Positions 6,530 through 13,590 of a stretch of 14,633 nt of DNA are shown piece after piece. The notes under the pieces were generated by a model. That model saw only the letters and a program-made list of their open reading frames with translations, was not told the origin of the DNA and ran no database searches. Each line of letters starts with the position of its first letter. The stretch's first letter is position 1. The translations under genes were made by a program, and so were the position numbers. Source of the stretch: a bacterium (GTDB lineage: Bacteria; Eremiobacterota; Eremiobacteria; Baltobacterales; Baltobacteraceae). Where the stretch lies: positions 1 through 14,633 of the forward strand of contig JAJXVC010000021.1 in assembly GCA_021782295.1 (NCBI GenBank), written 5' to 3'.

Positions 6530-8527
6530 TTACTGCTGAGGTTGGATTGCGGGGGGCGGCGCGCCTGCGTAATCGGTGATCCCGTCGGCGATTGCGACGG
6601 CGACCTTCTGGCGCCACGCAGGATCGGTGAGCAGCGCGAAATCATCCGGGTTGGAGAGAAACGCGGTCTCGACGAGGCAGGCGGGCATGAAGGCATGGAG
6701 CGGAATGTAGAGGTGGCTCTTGACGATGCCGTCGTTCTTCGTCCCAACCTGCGCGGCGAGTTCGTTCTGAATGTCGCGCGCGAACGGCTCGTCGATCGGT
6801 TTGGCATAGTAGGTCGTCGTGCCGTTGGGCCCGGCATTGATATAGGCGTTCACGTGGATGCTGACCAGAAGGCGCGCACCGGCGCGATTCGCGATGTTAT
6901 CGCGCGCCTGCAATTCTTGCTCGGCGGTATCGTTGGGAGCGTAGACATCGACATCTTTGGTGCGCGTCATAATCACTTGCCAGCCGCGCGCTTCCAAAAT
7001 TGCCCGCAGCCGCTTGGCCATATCGAGGGTGAGTACCGCCTCGGCGACGCCGTTGCGCACCGCACCGCGATCGCTGCCCCCATGCCCCGGATCGATCACG
7101 ATCAAACGCGGATTCGTCGGAACGTAGGCCGCGGCGGGATTCACGCTCCAAAGATTCGGATCGCCGCCGGCGACCGGGGCCGCTGCTGCAAGCGTGACGC
7201 TCGGCGTTCCCGTTCCGGCGACGCCCGTTCCGGCGGTCGAGGCGTCGGCGAGCGAGAGCGCACCGTTCACCGCGATATCGACACCGGTTGCCGACTGCGT
7301 CACCGTCACATCGTGCACCCCCGAGATGCTCAACGCGATACGCACGGTCTGCGGATCGATCTGATCCGCGCGAACATTTGAGATCGGCGCTTCGGTCGAA
7401 GGCGGGATCGCCGTCGGTTCGAGCGTCGCTCCGTGCAGATCGATCCAGAAGCGATTGTCGGGCGCGCGCAAATGGTGCCAATCGAACGACGCGGCGCCGG
7501 TCAACGCGACATGCAACGTAACGCCGCTCGGCGTTGACTGCGCTTGAATCGCGTTCACTTGTGCGAGCGAGACGAGCGGAGCCGGCGTTACTTCTCCAAC
7601 GGGCGGGCTCGTCGCAAGCGGTTCGTTCGCGACGCGATTCCAGGGTGAGACGGTCGGCAGTTCGGCGTTCGGCGGCGGACGCAACGCAACGGCGACCTGC
7701 GGCGTCGACGTCGGTGGAGCGGTCGCGACTGCGTGGACGATTCCGGGTGCGGCGCGCGTACCGAGCGCAACTTCACTCGCTCCTGGAGCGATGATGAAAC
7801 CGATGTCGCGGCCGTCGAGCGAGCCGACCTGCGCGACATGCGAGCTCCCGTCGAGATCGAGGGTGACGTAAGTCGTCGGATTCGCAGCCGTCCCGACCTG
7901 CGAGATCTCCACTGCTACCAAGCCGCCGGCATCGACACTCCGGAGATGCATCAAACGGCTGCCGACGCCGACGAATGCATAGGTCATCTGCCGCGCGCTC
8001 TCGCGCACGAGCCGCGCCTGCAGCGGAACGGCACCGCGCGCGACGACGCGCATGCCGTTGCCTTCGTCGCGAACGTCGAGATTGGTGATCTGCGGTTGGA
8101 GGATCGTCGTCGCTCCATCGGCGATTTTACGTAGGCCCAACGCGCGCGCGAGCGCATTGAATTCGATATACGCTTCGCGACCGTGCGCGAACGGCGCCAC
8201 TTTGGAGCGCACCGCGAGCGGACCGATATCGTAGGTCCGGTGGCCGATAGCGAAGCTGACGATGGTCGGCTCGCCGGTGGCGATTAAGACGTACCGGGCG
8301 CCGGGTTTCCAAGTAACGATCGCACCAAGCGTGTGAAAGAGCCGCTGTAACGCCGGGTCGTCGATGCCGACGAGTAGCCTTGCATCGCGACGCTCGACAT
8401 GGGTAAAGGCAAAGGTGCGCCCCGCGAATTTCCAGAGCGGTGCCGCAACGGCAACGCGCGGCATGCAGAGCAGCGCGAAGCAGAGCGCAGCGAAGGCGCT
8501 AGAAATCCGAGCGATGGAGCGGTTCAT
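6530..8527 (-). CDS. Secreted N-acetylmuramoyl-L-alanine amidase with AMIN-type domains
   Basis: A 665-residue exported zinc amidase that cleaves the bond between N-acetylmuramic acid and the stem peptide. Order: signal peptide (basic MNRSIAR, hydrophobic 10-22, AVA-A cleavage near 28-29); a domain at about 34-144 resembling copper-amine-oxidase N-like wall modules; a probable AMIN-like domain (about 146-240); a Pro/Thr/Ala-rich linker (about 262-318); a clearer AMIN domain (322-422); a second A/G/T-rich linker; then Amidase_3 (473-656). The amidase has Zn ligands H482 (DPGHGG), E496 and H558 (SIHVNA) and catalytic E620 (VETAFLSN). The frame is open 48 nt further (ATG 8575), but the ATG at 8527 begins a proper signal peptide. 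It overlaps the GerMN gene by 29 nt and murI follows after 3 nt. AMIN modules target amidases to the envelope or division site; the exact target here is unknown. Confidence 0.93.
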   Translation of the reverse strand: MNRSIARISSAFAALCFALLCMPRVAVAAPLWKFAGRTFAFTHVERRDARLLVGIDDPALQRLFHTLGAIVTWKPGARYVLIATGEPTIVSFAIGHRTYDIGPLAVRSKVAPFAHGREAYIEFNALARALGLRKIADGATTILQPQITNLDVRDEGNGMRVVARGAVPLQARLVRESARQMTYAFVGVGSRLMHLRSVDAGGLVAVEISQVGTAANPTTYVTLDLDGSSHVAQVGSLDGRDIGFIIAPGASEVALGTRAAPGIVHAVATAPPTSTPQVAVALRPPPNAELPTVSPWNRVANEPLATSPPVGEVTPAPLVSLAQVNAIQAQSTPSGVTLHVALTGAASFDWHHLRAPDNRFWIDLHGATLEPTAIPPSTEAPISNVRADQIDPQTVRIALSISGVHDVTVTQSATGVDIAVNGALSLADASTAGTGVAGTGTPSVTLAAAAPVAGGDPNLWSVNPAAAYVPTNPRLIVIDPGHGGSDRGAVRNGVAEAVLTLDMAKRLRAILEARGWQVIMTRTKDVDVYAPNDTAEQELQARDNIANRAGARLLVSIHVNAYINAGPNGTTTYYAKPIDEPFARDIQNELAAQVGTKNDGIVKSHLYIPLHAFMPACLVETAFLSNPDDFALLTDPAWRQKVAVAIADGITDYAGAPPPAIQPQQ

Positions 8528-9059
8528 CGAGTTCGAGGTGCCCTCCGGGCAGGGTCGGCAATCGTTGGCCCGCAACGGTGATCTGCACCGCAGAGATTCC
8601 CGGGAGCGCCGTCATCGAATAGACGAGTGCTTTGAACTCCGCATTTTCGCCGAACGTGCCGCCCGGTTGCGATTCAACCTCTTTCGAAAGATCGACCGTC
8701 ACCGTCGATCCGTGGATCGCGACATCGTTGACGCGCGTTCCGAGTGGAAAACGCACCGCACGGACATCGGCAGGCGGGCCGATGACCGCTTGCAACGCGG
8801 CATAGAGCGCGCGGTCGTGCGCCCATTGCGCCCGCGTGCTTCCGGCCGGGCGCGGCCGAAGGGTAACGTCCCACGGTTTCACGGTGGTGCCGTTCATTTT
8901 GGTGTAGTAGATCGTCAGCGTATTGGGCGCGGCTGCATGCGGCCGCATGAACCACCACCCTGCGCCGATCGCAAGGAGCAGCAACACGACGATGGGGATT
9001 GCGTAATTCGGCCGAGGCTGCGGATCGGAGCGGTGAGCGCTGCGACGGATCTCGCTCAC
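8499..9059 (-). CDS. GerMN-domain membrane-anchored protein
   Basis: A 186-residue protein with a short basic cytoplasmic N-terminus (1-18), one transmembrane helix (about 20-38) and an extracytoplasmic GerMN domain (about 47-175). The domain shows the typical patterns L48-TIYYTK, the helix around L85-YAALQAVIGPP, T108-RVNDVAIHGSTVTVDLS and a C-terminal V158-QITVAG. GerMN domains occur in the spore germination protein GerM and in LpqB-like lipoproteins, and are thought to act at the cell wall; the biochemical role is not established. The start is a GTG at 9059 that overlaps the TAG of the upstream gene by one base (TAGTG). The frame is open to 9332, but that part is Arg-rich shadow of the upstream gene. 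Its 3' end overlaps the amidase start by 29 nt, so the two are probably produced together. Confidence 0.85.
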   Translation of the reverse strand: MSEIRRSAHRSDPQPRPNYAIPIVVLLLLAIGAGWWFMRPHAAAPNTLTIYYTKMNGTTVKPWDVTLRPRPAGSTRAQWAHDRALYAALQAVIGPPADVRAVRFPLGTRVNDVAIHGSTVTVDLSKEVESQPGGTFGENAEFKALVYSMTALPGISAVQITVAGQRLPTLPGGHLELDEPLHRSDF

Positions 9060-9403
9060 TACATGGACCCGCGCGCGAGGGTGATGCCCAGCGAGAAGGT
9101 TCCGATCACCAGGAGGAGGCCGAGAATCGAAAGCCCGACTGCGAGCGCCTCCTTGCCGGGGCGTTCGCCGAGTCGGCGCGCGAAAATATAGGCCAGCATT
9201 GCTGCAAGCGCACCGGCCATATGGAACCAAATGATCGTACTGGTCGGATGATAAACCCCCGCGACGATAAGCCCGACGAGAAATTGAAGGCCCGTCACGG
9301 CGACCATCACGCGACGGCCCATCGTATTCCAACTAAAGACCACGGCGCAGAGAACCACCAGCGCGGCGACGATGAAGTGGGCATCGAGTACGTATTGAGG
9401 CAT
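9059..9403 (-). CDS. Small four-helix membrane protein of unknown function
   Basis: A 114-residue, very hydrophobic protein that I do not recognise. Four transmembrane segments are visible at about 6-24, 32-50, 56-75 and 88-108, joined by short loops with R30-R31 and a basic R76-RLGERPGK between helices 3 and 4. H9 lies within helix 1, H52 just after helix 2 and H61 within helix 3. Histidines in such places can bind haem or metal, but this is only a possibility. The ATG at 9403 lacks a good Shine-Dalgarno. It lies 52 nt after the methyltransferase gene and overlaps the GerMN start by one base, so it is probably co-expressed with the cell-wall genes. The interval 9404-9455 shows no clear terminator or promoter. 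Confidence 0.75.
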   Translation of the reverse strand: MPQYVLDAHFIVAALVVLCAVVFSWNTMGRRVMVAVTGLQFLVGLIVAGVYHPTSTIIWFHMAGALAAMLAYIFARRLGERPGKEALAVGLSILGLLLVIGTFSLGITLARGSM

Positions 9404-9455
9404 TATGCGTACACCGTTAACGTCGGCGCGGCGGCAATCCTCTCGCTATGGAGCG

Positions 9456-10241
9456 TTAACGCACCGCAACCGTGAGAAAGACCGTCACGCCGTAGAAAAA
9501 CGTCCCGCGCGCATCGGCTGCAAGCAACCCACGCACCCAGGCATCCGCCTCCTCTTGCCCGAGCCGCTCGCTGCGAATCGCCGCTGCAATCGCCGATTCG
9601 AGAACGAATGCATAGGCATGCGCGAACGAGAGCGAGGTAACGAAGAGACGCGATTCGATCTGCGTAAAGCCTGCGGCGACGAAATGCTCGCGGTGGTGCC
9701 GCCCGGCCCAACCGTCGGCGAGTGAATCGACGAATGCATCGACGATGGTCCGCGTGATGCGGCGATCCCCTCCGGCAATGACAATGCTCTGCCAATCTTG
9801 ATCGATTGCGAGCAACGAGCCGCCGGGGACAAGCACGCGACGCATCTCGTTCACGGCGACCTGCGGATCGGCAACGTGCTGCAACAATCGCTCCGCGCGC
9901 ACGGCATCGAACGAGGCATCGGGGAAAGAGAGCGTCTGTGCATTCTCGGCGAGAAAGCGCGCGTTCGGCGGAACGCCGCGCGCAATCGCCACCTCGATCA
10001 GCGCTTCGTTTGCATCGATGCCGACCACCGAGCCGCCGTCGCCGACGCGCGCAGCGATCGCTCGCACGTCATCGCCGACCCCGCAACCGCAATCGAGCAC
10101 GCGCGATTTCTCGGTGATGCCCTGCATGGCGAAGGTTGCATCCTTCGCTTGCGCTCCGAGTTGCGCGACTGCATCGAGATAGCGGATGCGCTCGGCGGCA
10201 TCGCCTGTTGCGCCGACCGAAAAGTCGGTAACGTCGCTCAT
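9456..10241 (-). CDS. Class I SAM-dependent methyltransferase (UbiE/Methyltransf_11-like)
   Basis: A 261-residue cytoplasmic methyltransferase with a Rossmann fold. Motif I is V48-LDCGCGVGDD, the ribose-binding acidic residue is in V73-GIDAN (D76), the adenine-side segment is L98-ENAQTLSFPDASFDAV, and R133-RVLVPGGSLL follows. An E117-RLLQHV stretch takes the place of the usual motif IV. The C-terminal 110 residues resemble those of enzymes that methylate small molecules or quinones. The substrate is unknown. The ATG at 10241 overlaps the TGA of the upstream methyltransferase gene (ATGA), which fixes the start; the open frame to 10268 adds nine implausible residues. The two tandem methyltransferases differ clearly in sequence (motif I CGCG here, LGAG there), so they are not a recent duplication. 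Confidence 0.88.
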   Translation of the reverse strand: MSDVTDFSVGATGDAAERIRYLDAVAQLGAQAKDATFAMQGITEKSRVLDCGCGVGDDVRAIAARVGDGGSVVGIDANEALIEVAIARGVPPNARFLAENAQTLSFPDASFDAVRAERLLQHVADPQVAVNEMRRVLVPGGSLLAIDQDWQSIVIAGGDRRITRTIVDAFVDSLADGWAGRHHREHFVAAGFTQIESRLFVTSLSFAHAYAFVLESAIAAAIRSERLGQEEADAWVRGLLAADARGTFFYGVTVFLTVAVR

Positions 10242-10990
10242 CGCGTCTCGGCGAGCGTCACCGAGCACTGCATCGACATCGTCACGATACCATCGCTTGC
10301 GAAACGATCGAAGAGCGTTCCGACCTCTTCGCGCAAACGGTCGGCTTTTTCGCCTTCATGGGGGAGATACGAGGTGCTGTCGGCGCGCGCGAAGAGCCCT
10401 TCGCGATCGAGATGGTGCACGTTTGCATATGGTGCAAAGCGTACGCGCTTCCAACCTGCGTAGGTAAGAAAGGTTACGCGCCCGTCGGCGCGTCGCGCTT
10501 CGCTCTCGTCGGTGGCGTAGCGGCGCACGATATCACCGTAGGCGGCGGTAAATGCATCGCGCTCGTCGCGTTCGTTATAGAGCAGCGCGGCGCGACCACC
10601 GGAGCGAAGGATGCGGCCGATCTCGGCGAGCGCTTTCGGTGCATCGAACCAGTGAAAGGCTTGAAAGGCGGTCACGAGATCGAGCGATCCATCGCCGAGA
10701 CCGGTCGCCTCGGCCCGCGCGTCGCGCCATTCCAGGCGAGGAAACGGCGGTGCGCTCGCGCGCATCGCGGCATTCGGTTCGACGGCAATCGTCGATCCGG
10801 CACGCTCGGCGAGCAGGCGCGCAGAGATGCCGGTTCCGGCGCCGAGGTCGGCAGCGCGGACTTGCATCGGATCGCCGAAGCCGGCGAAAAGCGCGTCGAT
10901 GGCCTCGACGGGGTACGAGGGGCGGCCGAGCGCGTATGCTGCGGCGCGTTCGGAGAATCGTTCGGTGGGGTCGATCATCGCTTCAGCCAT
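10238..10990 (-). CDS. Class I SAM-dependent methyltransferase (Methyltransf_11)
   Basis: A 250-residue methyltransferase beginning with the common R11-FSERAAAYALGRPSYP segment. Motif I is A46-ADLGAGTG, followed by I68-AVEPN (E71), W88-RDARAEATGL, the D104-LVTAFQAFHWF motif IV region, and R126-ILRSGGRAALL. This N-terminal pattern is common in uncharacterised methyltransferases sometimes compared with trans-aconitate-type enzymes; the substrate is not known. ATGs at 10990 and 10978 are both possible, and a TTG at 11020 is open too; none has a clear Shine-Dalgarno. 10990 is used here, with the conserved part starting within 10 residues of either ATG. The 3' end overlaps the next methyltransferase by 4 nt, implying coupled translation. 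Bases 10991-11050 upstream hold no recognisable signal. Confidence 0.88.
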   Translation of the reverse strand: MAEAMIDPTERFSERAAAYALGRPSYPVEAIDALFAGFGDPMQVRAADLGAGTGISARLLAERAGSTIAVEPNAAMRASAPPFPRLEWRDARAEATGLGDGSLDLVTAFQAFHWFDAPKALAEIGRILRSGGRAALLYNERDERDAFTAAYGDIVRRYATDESEARRADGRVTFLTYAGWKRVRFAPYANVHHLDREGLFARADSTSYLPHEGEKADRLREEVGTLFDRFASDGIVTMSMQCSVTLAETR

Positions 10991-11050
10991 TGGCGGGCGG
11001 GAAAAGAATACCTCGCCCAAATACTTCCTTCGTTCAGAGTGCGACGTTTG

Positions 11051-11506
11051 CTAACACGGCGCTCCGGCGGAAATATCGTACGGTGCATCCGCGGGCATAT
11101 AGACCATATTGCTGCAAAAGCCCGTGTCTAAGAGCGGGTAGATAACCGATGCACACGGACCATCGGTGGCGATATACAGAATGGTGAGATGTTTCGGTAA
11201 GATCGCAAATCGTAATTGATGCTTTGGGTCGTGTTCTTCCAATTTTCGCAGTTGCGCGCGTCGGGGCGCCGAAACGCGTGGTACGCCCGCCTTCCCTACA
11301 TCGTATGCCGAGTAGCTTGGCGGGCCCATCGAGGTGCGGCGATAACGAGAATCTGAAATTTTGCACCTGACCCCGCCGTGGAAAGGGATCGGCTGCGCGG
11401 TAACGGTCCACGCACCGACCCAATGCCGGTGCGGCGTTCGTTGCGCGCAAGCAACGACCGAGAGTGCCATCACGGCGGAAATCAAGGCGCTCGCAATCCT
11501 GTACAT
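11051..11506 (-). CDS. Putative lipoprotein of unknown function
   Basis: A 151-residue protein with a lipoprotein signal peptide: basic R3, hydrophobic core 4-18, and a lipobox V17-V18-A19-C20 that would be cleaved before C20 and lipid-modified. The mature part begins AQRTPHRHWVGAWT and carries four more Cys (C48, C118, C131, C151), which could form two disulfides outside the cytoplasm. The H28-WVGAW segment is reminiscent of the N-terminus of some secreted SGNH/GDSL hydrolases, but nothing else of that family (GDS motif, catalytic D-x-x-H) is present. I do not recognise the family. Base composition of the middle part (about 11150-11250) looks less GC-rich than the neighbours. It follows bioB by 32 nt on the same strand. 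The ATG at 11504-11506 has no strong Shine-Dalgarno, but it gives a well-formed signal peptide. Confidence 0.68.
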   Translation of the reverse strand: MYRIASALISAVMALSVVACAQRTPHRHWVGAWTVTAQPIPFHGGVRCKISDSRYRRTSMGPPSYSAYDVGKAGVPRVSAPRRAQLRKLEEHDPKHQLRFAILPKHLTILYIATDGPCASVIYPLLDTGFCSNMVYMPADAPYDISAGAPC

Positions 11507-11538
11507 GTTTCTAACGCGATGCCGACGCCTTGCGGTCG

Positions 11539-12483
11539 CTATTTCGCGGCGTACATTCCCAATGCGGAGAGCAATTCGGCATCGCGGTCGGCGGCGGCAT
11601 TCTCCGTCGTCAGCAAGCGATCGCCGGAGAACATCGAGTTTGCCCCGAGAAGAAAGCAGAGCGCTTGCAACTCGTCGCTCATTTCAGAGCGCCCGGCCGC
11701 AAGCCGAATGTACGAGGTCGGCAACACGACGCGTAGGGTCGCAATCGTTCGCATGAGTTCGATCGGGTCGAAATTCGCTCGCTCGGCGAGCGGTGTTCCC
11801 TCGATTGGAACGAGCACGTTCACCGGAATCGATTCCGGCGGACGCTCCATTGCCGCGAACTCCGCGATCAGTGCAACGCGATCCTCGCGCGATTCTCCCA
11901 TGCCGATAATGCCGCCGCAACAGAGTTTGAGCCCCGCTTCGCGCGCATGCGATAAGGTTGCGAGCCGATCGTCGTAGCCGTGCGTCGAGACGACCTCCGG
12001 GTAATATTCGCGCGAGGTATCGAGATTGTGATTGTAATAATGCAGGCCCGCTTCGCGCAGCGCTTGCGCTTGGTGCGGTTGTAACGAACCGAGCGTGACG
12101 CAGCTCTCCATACCCAACGCGTTGACTTCGCGCACCATCGCCAGTACGCGGTCGAATGCGGGGCCGTCCTTCACGCCGCGCCACGCCGCGCCCATACAGA
12201 ACCGCGTTGCACCGCCTTCTTTTGCCGCGCGCGCCGCAACGACGACATCCTCGATGCCGGCGAGCGGTTCGGGGCGCACGTGCGTGCTGCGCCGCGCGCT
12301 CTGCGCGCAGTAGCCGCAATCCTCGGAACAACCGCCGGTCTTCACGCTGAGCAAGGTCGATTGTTGGATCGCCAACGGATCGAAGGCAGCGCGATGAGCG
12401 GCGATTGCCGCAAAGGCAAGCTCCGGGAAGGGTTGTTCGTAGATCGAGCGCACGGCGGCGGTATTGGGGGAGGTCAGTTGCAT
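11539..12483 (-). CDS. bioB: Biotin synthase
   Basis: A 314-residue radical-SAM enzyme that inserts sulfur into dethiobiotin, the last step of biotin synthesis. The radical-SAM [4Fe-4S] motif is C52-X3-C56-X2-C59. The second cluster, used as sulfur donor, has its usual ligands C96, C128, C188 and R260; numbering is almost the same as in the E. coli enzyme. The Y-N-H-N-L-D-T motif (150-156) is also intact. The ATG at 12483 lies 10 nt inside the 3' end of the oxidoreductase gene, implying coupling. No other bio gene (bioA, bioD, bioF, bioC) is visible in this window, so the remaining steps must be encoded elsewhere or dethiobiotin is imported. One of the two methyltransferases downstream could be suspected of a BioC-like role, but there is no specific evidence for it. 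Confidence 0.97.
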   Translation of the reverse strand: MQLTSPNTAAVRSIYEQPFPELAFAAIAAHRAAFDPLAIQQSTLLSVKTGGCSEDCGYCAQSARRSTHVRPEPLAGIEDVVVAARAAKEGGATRFCMGAAWRGVKDGPAFDRVLAMVREVNALGMESCVTLGSLQPHQAQALREAGLHYYNHNLDTSREYYPEVVSTHGYDDRLATLSHAREAGLKLCCGGIIGMGESREDRVALIAEFAAMERPPESIPVNVLVPIEGTPLAERANFDPIELMRTIATLRVVLPTSYIRLAAGRSEMSDELQALCFLLGANSMFSGDRLLTTENAAADRDAELLSALGMYAAK

Positions 12484-13064
12484 CGTCGCCCCAATTCGTT
12501 CATCGCCGCCAGCCAGCCTTGCACCGTCGCCGCATCGCGCCGGTCGACCGAACCAAGCAGCGTCGTTCGAACCGGCGCCGCGCCCATGCCTTTCAGCACG
12601 CCGCGTTCAAAGCTTCGCACTCCAAAGCCGCCGAAATACCAGCGGAAAAAGAGCGTCGGCATGCCCATCGTCACGACGAGGCGCGCACTCTTTCCGCGCA
12701 GGATCGACGGCGAGCTCGCCGCCCCATTCTGCGGCGCGCCGGTGCGCAAGAGCTGTTCCCAAAAAGCCTTGCAGTAGGCGGGCATCGTGCCCAACCAGAG
12801 AGGGAAAAAGATCGCCAGGTGATCGCTCGCCGCAACGCGCTCGCGCAGCGCAAGGATCTCCGCTGAGGGCAACTCGCCCTCCCACTCTCGCTTCGAGCGG
12901 AGAAAACCGAAATCGAGATCCGCGATGTCGACGCGATGTACCTCGTGCCCGGCGAAGCGAGCGCCCCGTTCGTACCCATCGGCGAGGGCATAGCCCAAAT
13001 GCGCTCGATCGGGGTCGGGATGCCCATGCAAAAGGACGATCTTTCGAAGACCCGGCGTTTTCAT
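12474..13064 (-). CDS. Flavodoxin-fold NAD(P)H oxidoreductase (NQO1/KefF/MdaB-like)
   Basis: A 196-residue protein of the Flavodoxin_2 family, which uses FAD or FMN to reduce quinones or similar acceptors by two electrons. Visible features: N-terminal beta strand then H13-GHPDPDRAHLGYAL (phosphate-binding loop), V42-HRVDIADLDF, D81-HLAIFFPLWLGTMPAYCKAFWEQL (the F-P-x-W and P-A-x-x-K pattern of the family, residues 87-104), and V131-TMGMP. The usual second Trp after F-P-x-W is Leu here. Substrate and cofactor are unknown. The ATG at 13064 lacks a strong Shine-Dalgarno. It lies 59 nt after the DUF190 gene and overlaps bioB by 10 nt. A link with bioB as an electron supplier is conceivable, since BioB needs reduced flavodoxin or ferredoxin, but that is speculative: this family is not the electron-carrier flavodoxin type. 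Confidence 0.88.
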   Translation of the reverse strand: MKTPGLRKIVLLHGHPDPDRAHLGYALADGYERGARFAGHEVHRVDIADLDFGFLRSKREWEGELPSAEILALRERVAASDHLAIFFPLWLGTMPAYCKAFWEQLLRTGAPQNGAASSPSILRGKSARLVVTMGMPTLFFRWYFGGFGVRSFERGVLKGMGAAPVRTTLLGSVDRRDAATVQGWLAAMNELGRRCN

Positions 13065-13123
13065 CGTGCGAGCTTACCCGAAAGCACAAGTCAAGTAAAG
13101 TCGCAACGAAGTTGGGAGGGCAC

Positions 13124-13456
13124 CTACGCGCGCCGCAGTTGCAAATAGGCGATGTTTTCAAGGCTGATCAGCCCTTCGCCGATCATCGTTTCCAATTCGG
13201 GAAGCAGCGCGCGCAGGCGATCTTCTTCATCGACCACTTCGATGAGCACCGGCGAATTCGGTGCAGCGGAGAAGGGTTTGGCGACGTGAATGCGATTGTG
13301 CGCGCCGAAGCCTTCGATGCCGCGCAGCACCGTTGCGCCCGCGATGCCGCGCTTCCGCAGCATTTCGACGACGGCGGTGTAGAGCGGTTCGACGCCGTGA
13401 CGATCGTGCTCGTCGACGAAGATCCGCATCATTTTCCCGTTTTGGAACCCTTCCAT
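13124..13456 (-). CDS. DUF190 family (PII-like) protein
   Basis: A 110-residue protein with the hallmark DUF190 sequence: K8-MMRIFVDEHDR, P24-LY, R34-KRGIAGATVLRGIEGFG, I56-HVAKPFS, P69-VLIEVVDEEDR, and L81-RALLPELETMIGEGLISLE. Structures known for this family have a PII-like ferredoxin fold, and its genes are often found with crcB fluoride-channel genes; the function is not settled. The ATG at 13456 is chosen because GGGAGG lies 4 nt upstream; the GTG at 13468 would lie upstream of that Shine-Dalgarno. It appears to be the first gene of the long minus-strand series, 31 nt downstream of an extended -10 promoter. No crcB is present in this window, which makes its context unusual. Confidence 0.9.
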   Translation of the reverse strand: MEGFQNGKMMRIFVDEHDRHGVEPLYTAVVEMLRKRGIAGATVLRGIEGFGAHNRIHVAKPFSAAPNSPVLIEVVDEEDRLRALLPELETMIGEGLISLENIAYLQLRRA

Positions 13457-13486
13457 CTCGCCTCCCACTCAAACGGTTCGGGTGCG

Positions 13487-13495
13487 AGTATACCA
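13487..13495 (-). promoter_or_regulatory. Extended -10 promoter upstream of the DUF190 gene
   Basis: On the minus strand the sequence reads TGGTATACT: TATACT (5 of 6 matches to TATAAT) preceded by the TGn extension. The -35 region at 17 nt shows no good hexamer, which is tolerated in extended -10 promoters. The predicted start, about 7 nt downstream, would give a leader of roughly 25 nt that contains the GGGAGG Shine-Dalgarno. It also lies just downstream of the terminator of the previous transcript, as expected for a new transcription unit. Confidence 0.6.
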
Positions 13496-13535
13496 CGAAG
13501 GGGGCAAGGCGGCTCCGTCACCCAGGTTCGCAACG

Positions 13536-13568
13536 AAAAAACCGCTCAGCAGATATTCTGCTTAGCGG
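13536..13568 (-). terminator. Rho-independent terminator of the repeat-protein gene
   Basis: On the minus strand CCGCTAAGCAGA (13568-13557) and TCTGCTGAGCGG (13553-13542) form a 12-bp stem with one mismatch and an ATA loop, followed directly by TTTTTT (13541-13536). It lies 22 nt after the stop codon at 13591. This is a canonical intrinsic terminator, and it separates the right-edge genes from the DUF190 transcription unit. Confidence 0.9.
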
Positions 13569-13590
13569 CAGGGTGGCTGGATGACGCTAC

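Noticed and set aside
9060..9332. 91-residue N-terminal extension of the GerMN protein
   Set aside because: It is a frame-shifted shadow of the four-helix membrane protein gene. The GTG at 9059 gives a normal single-helix anchor.
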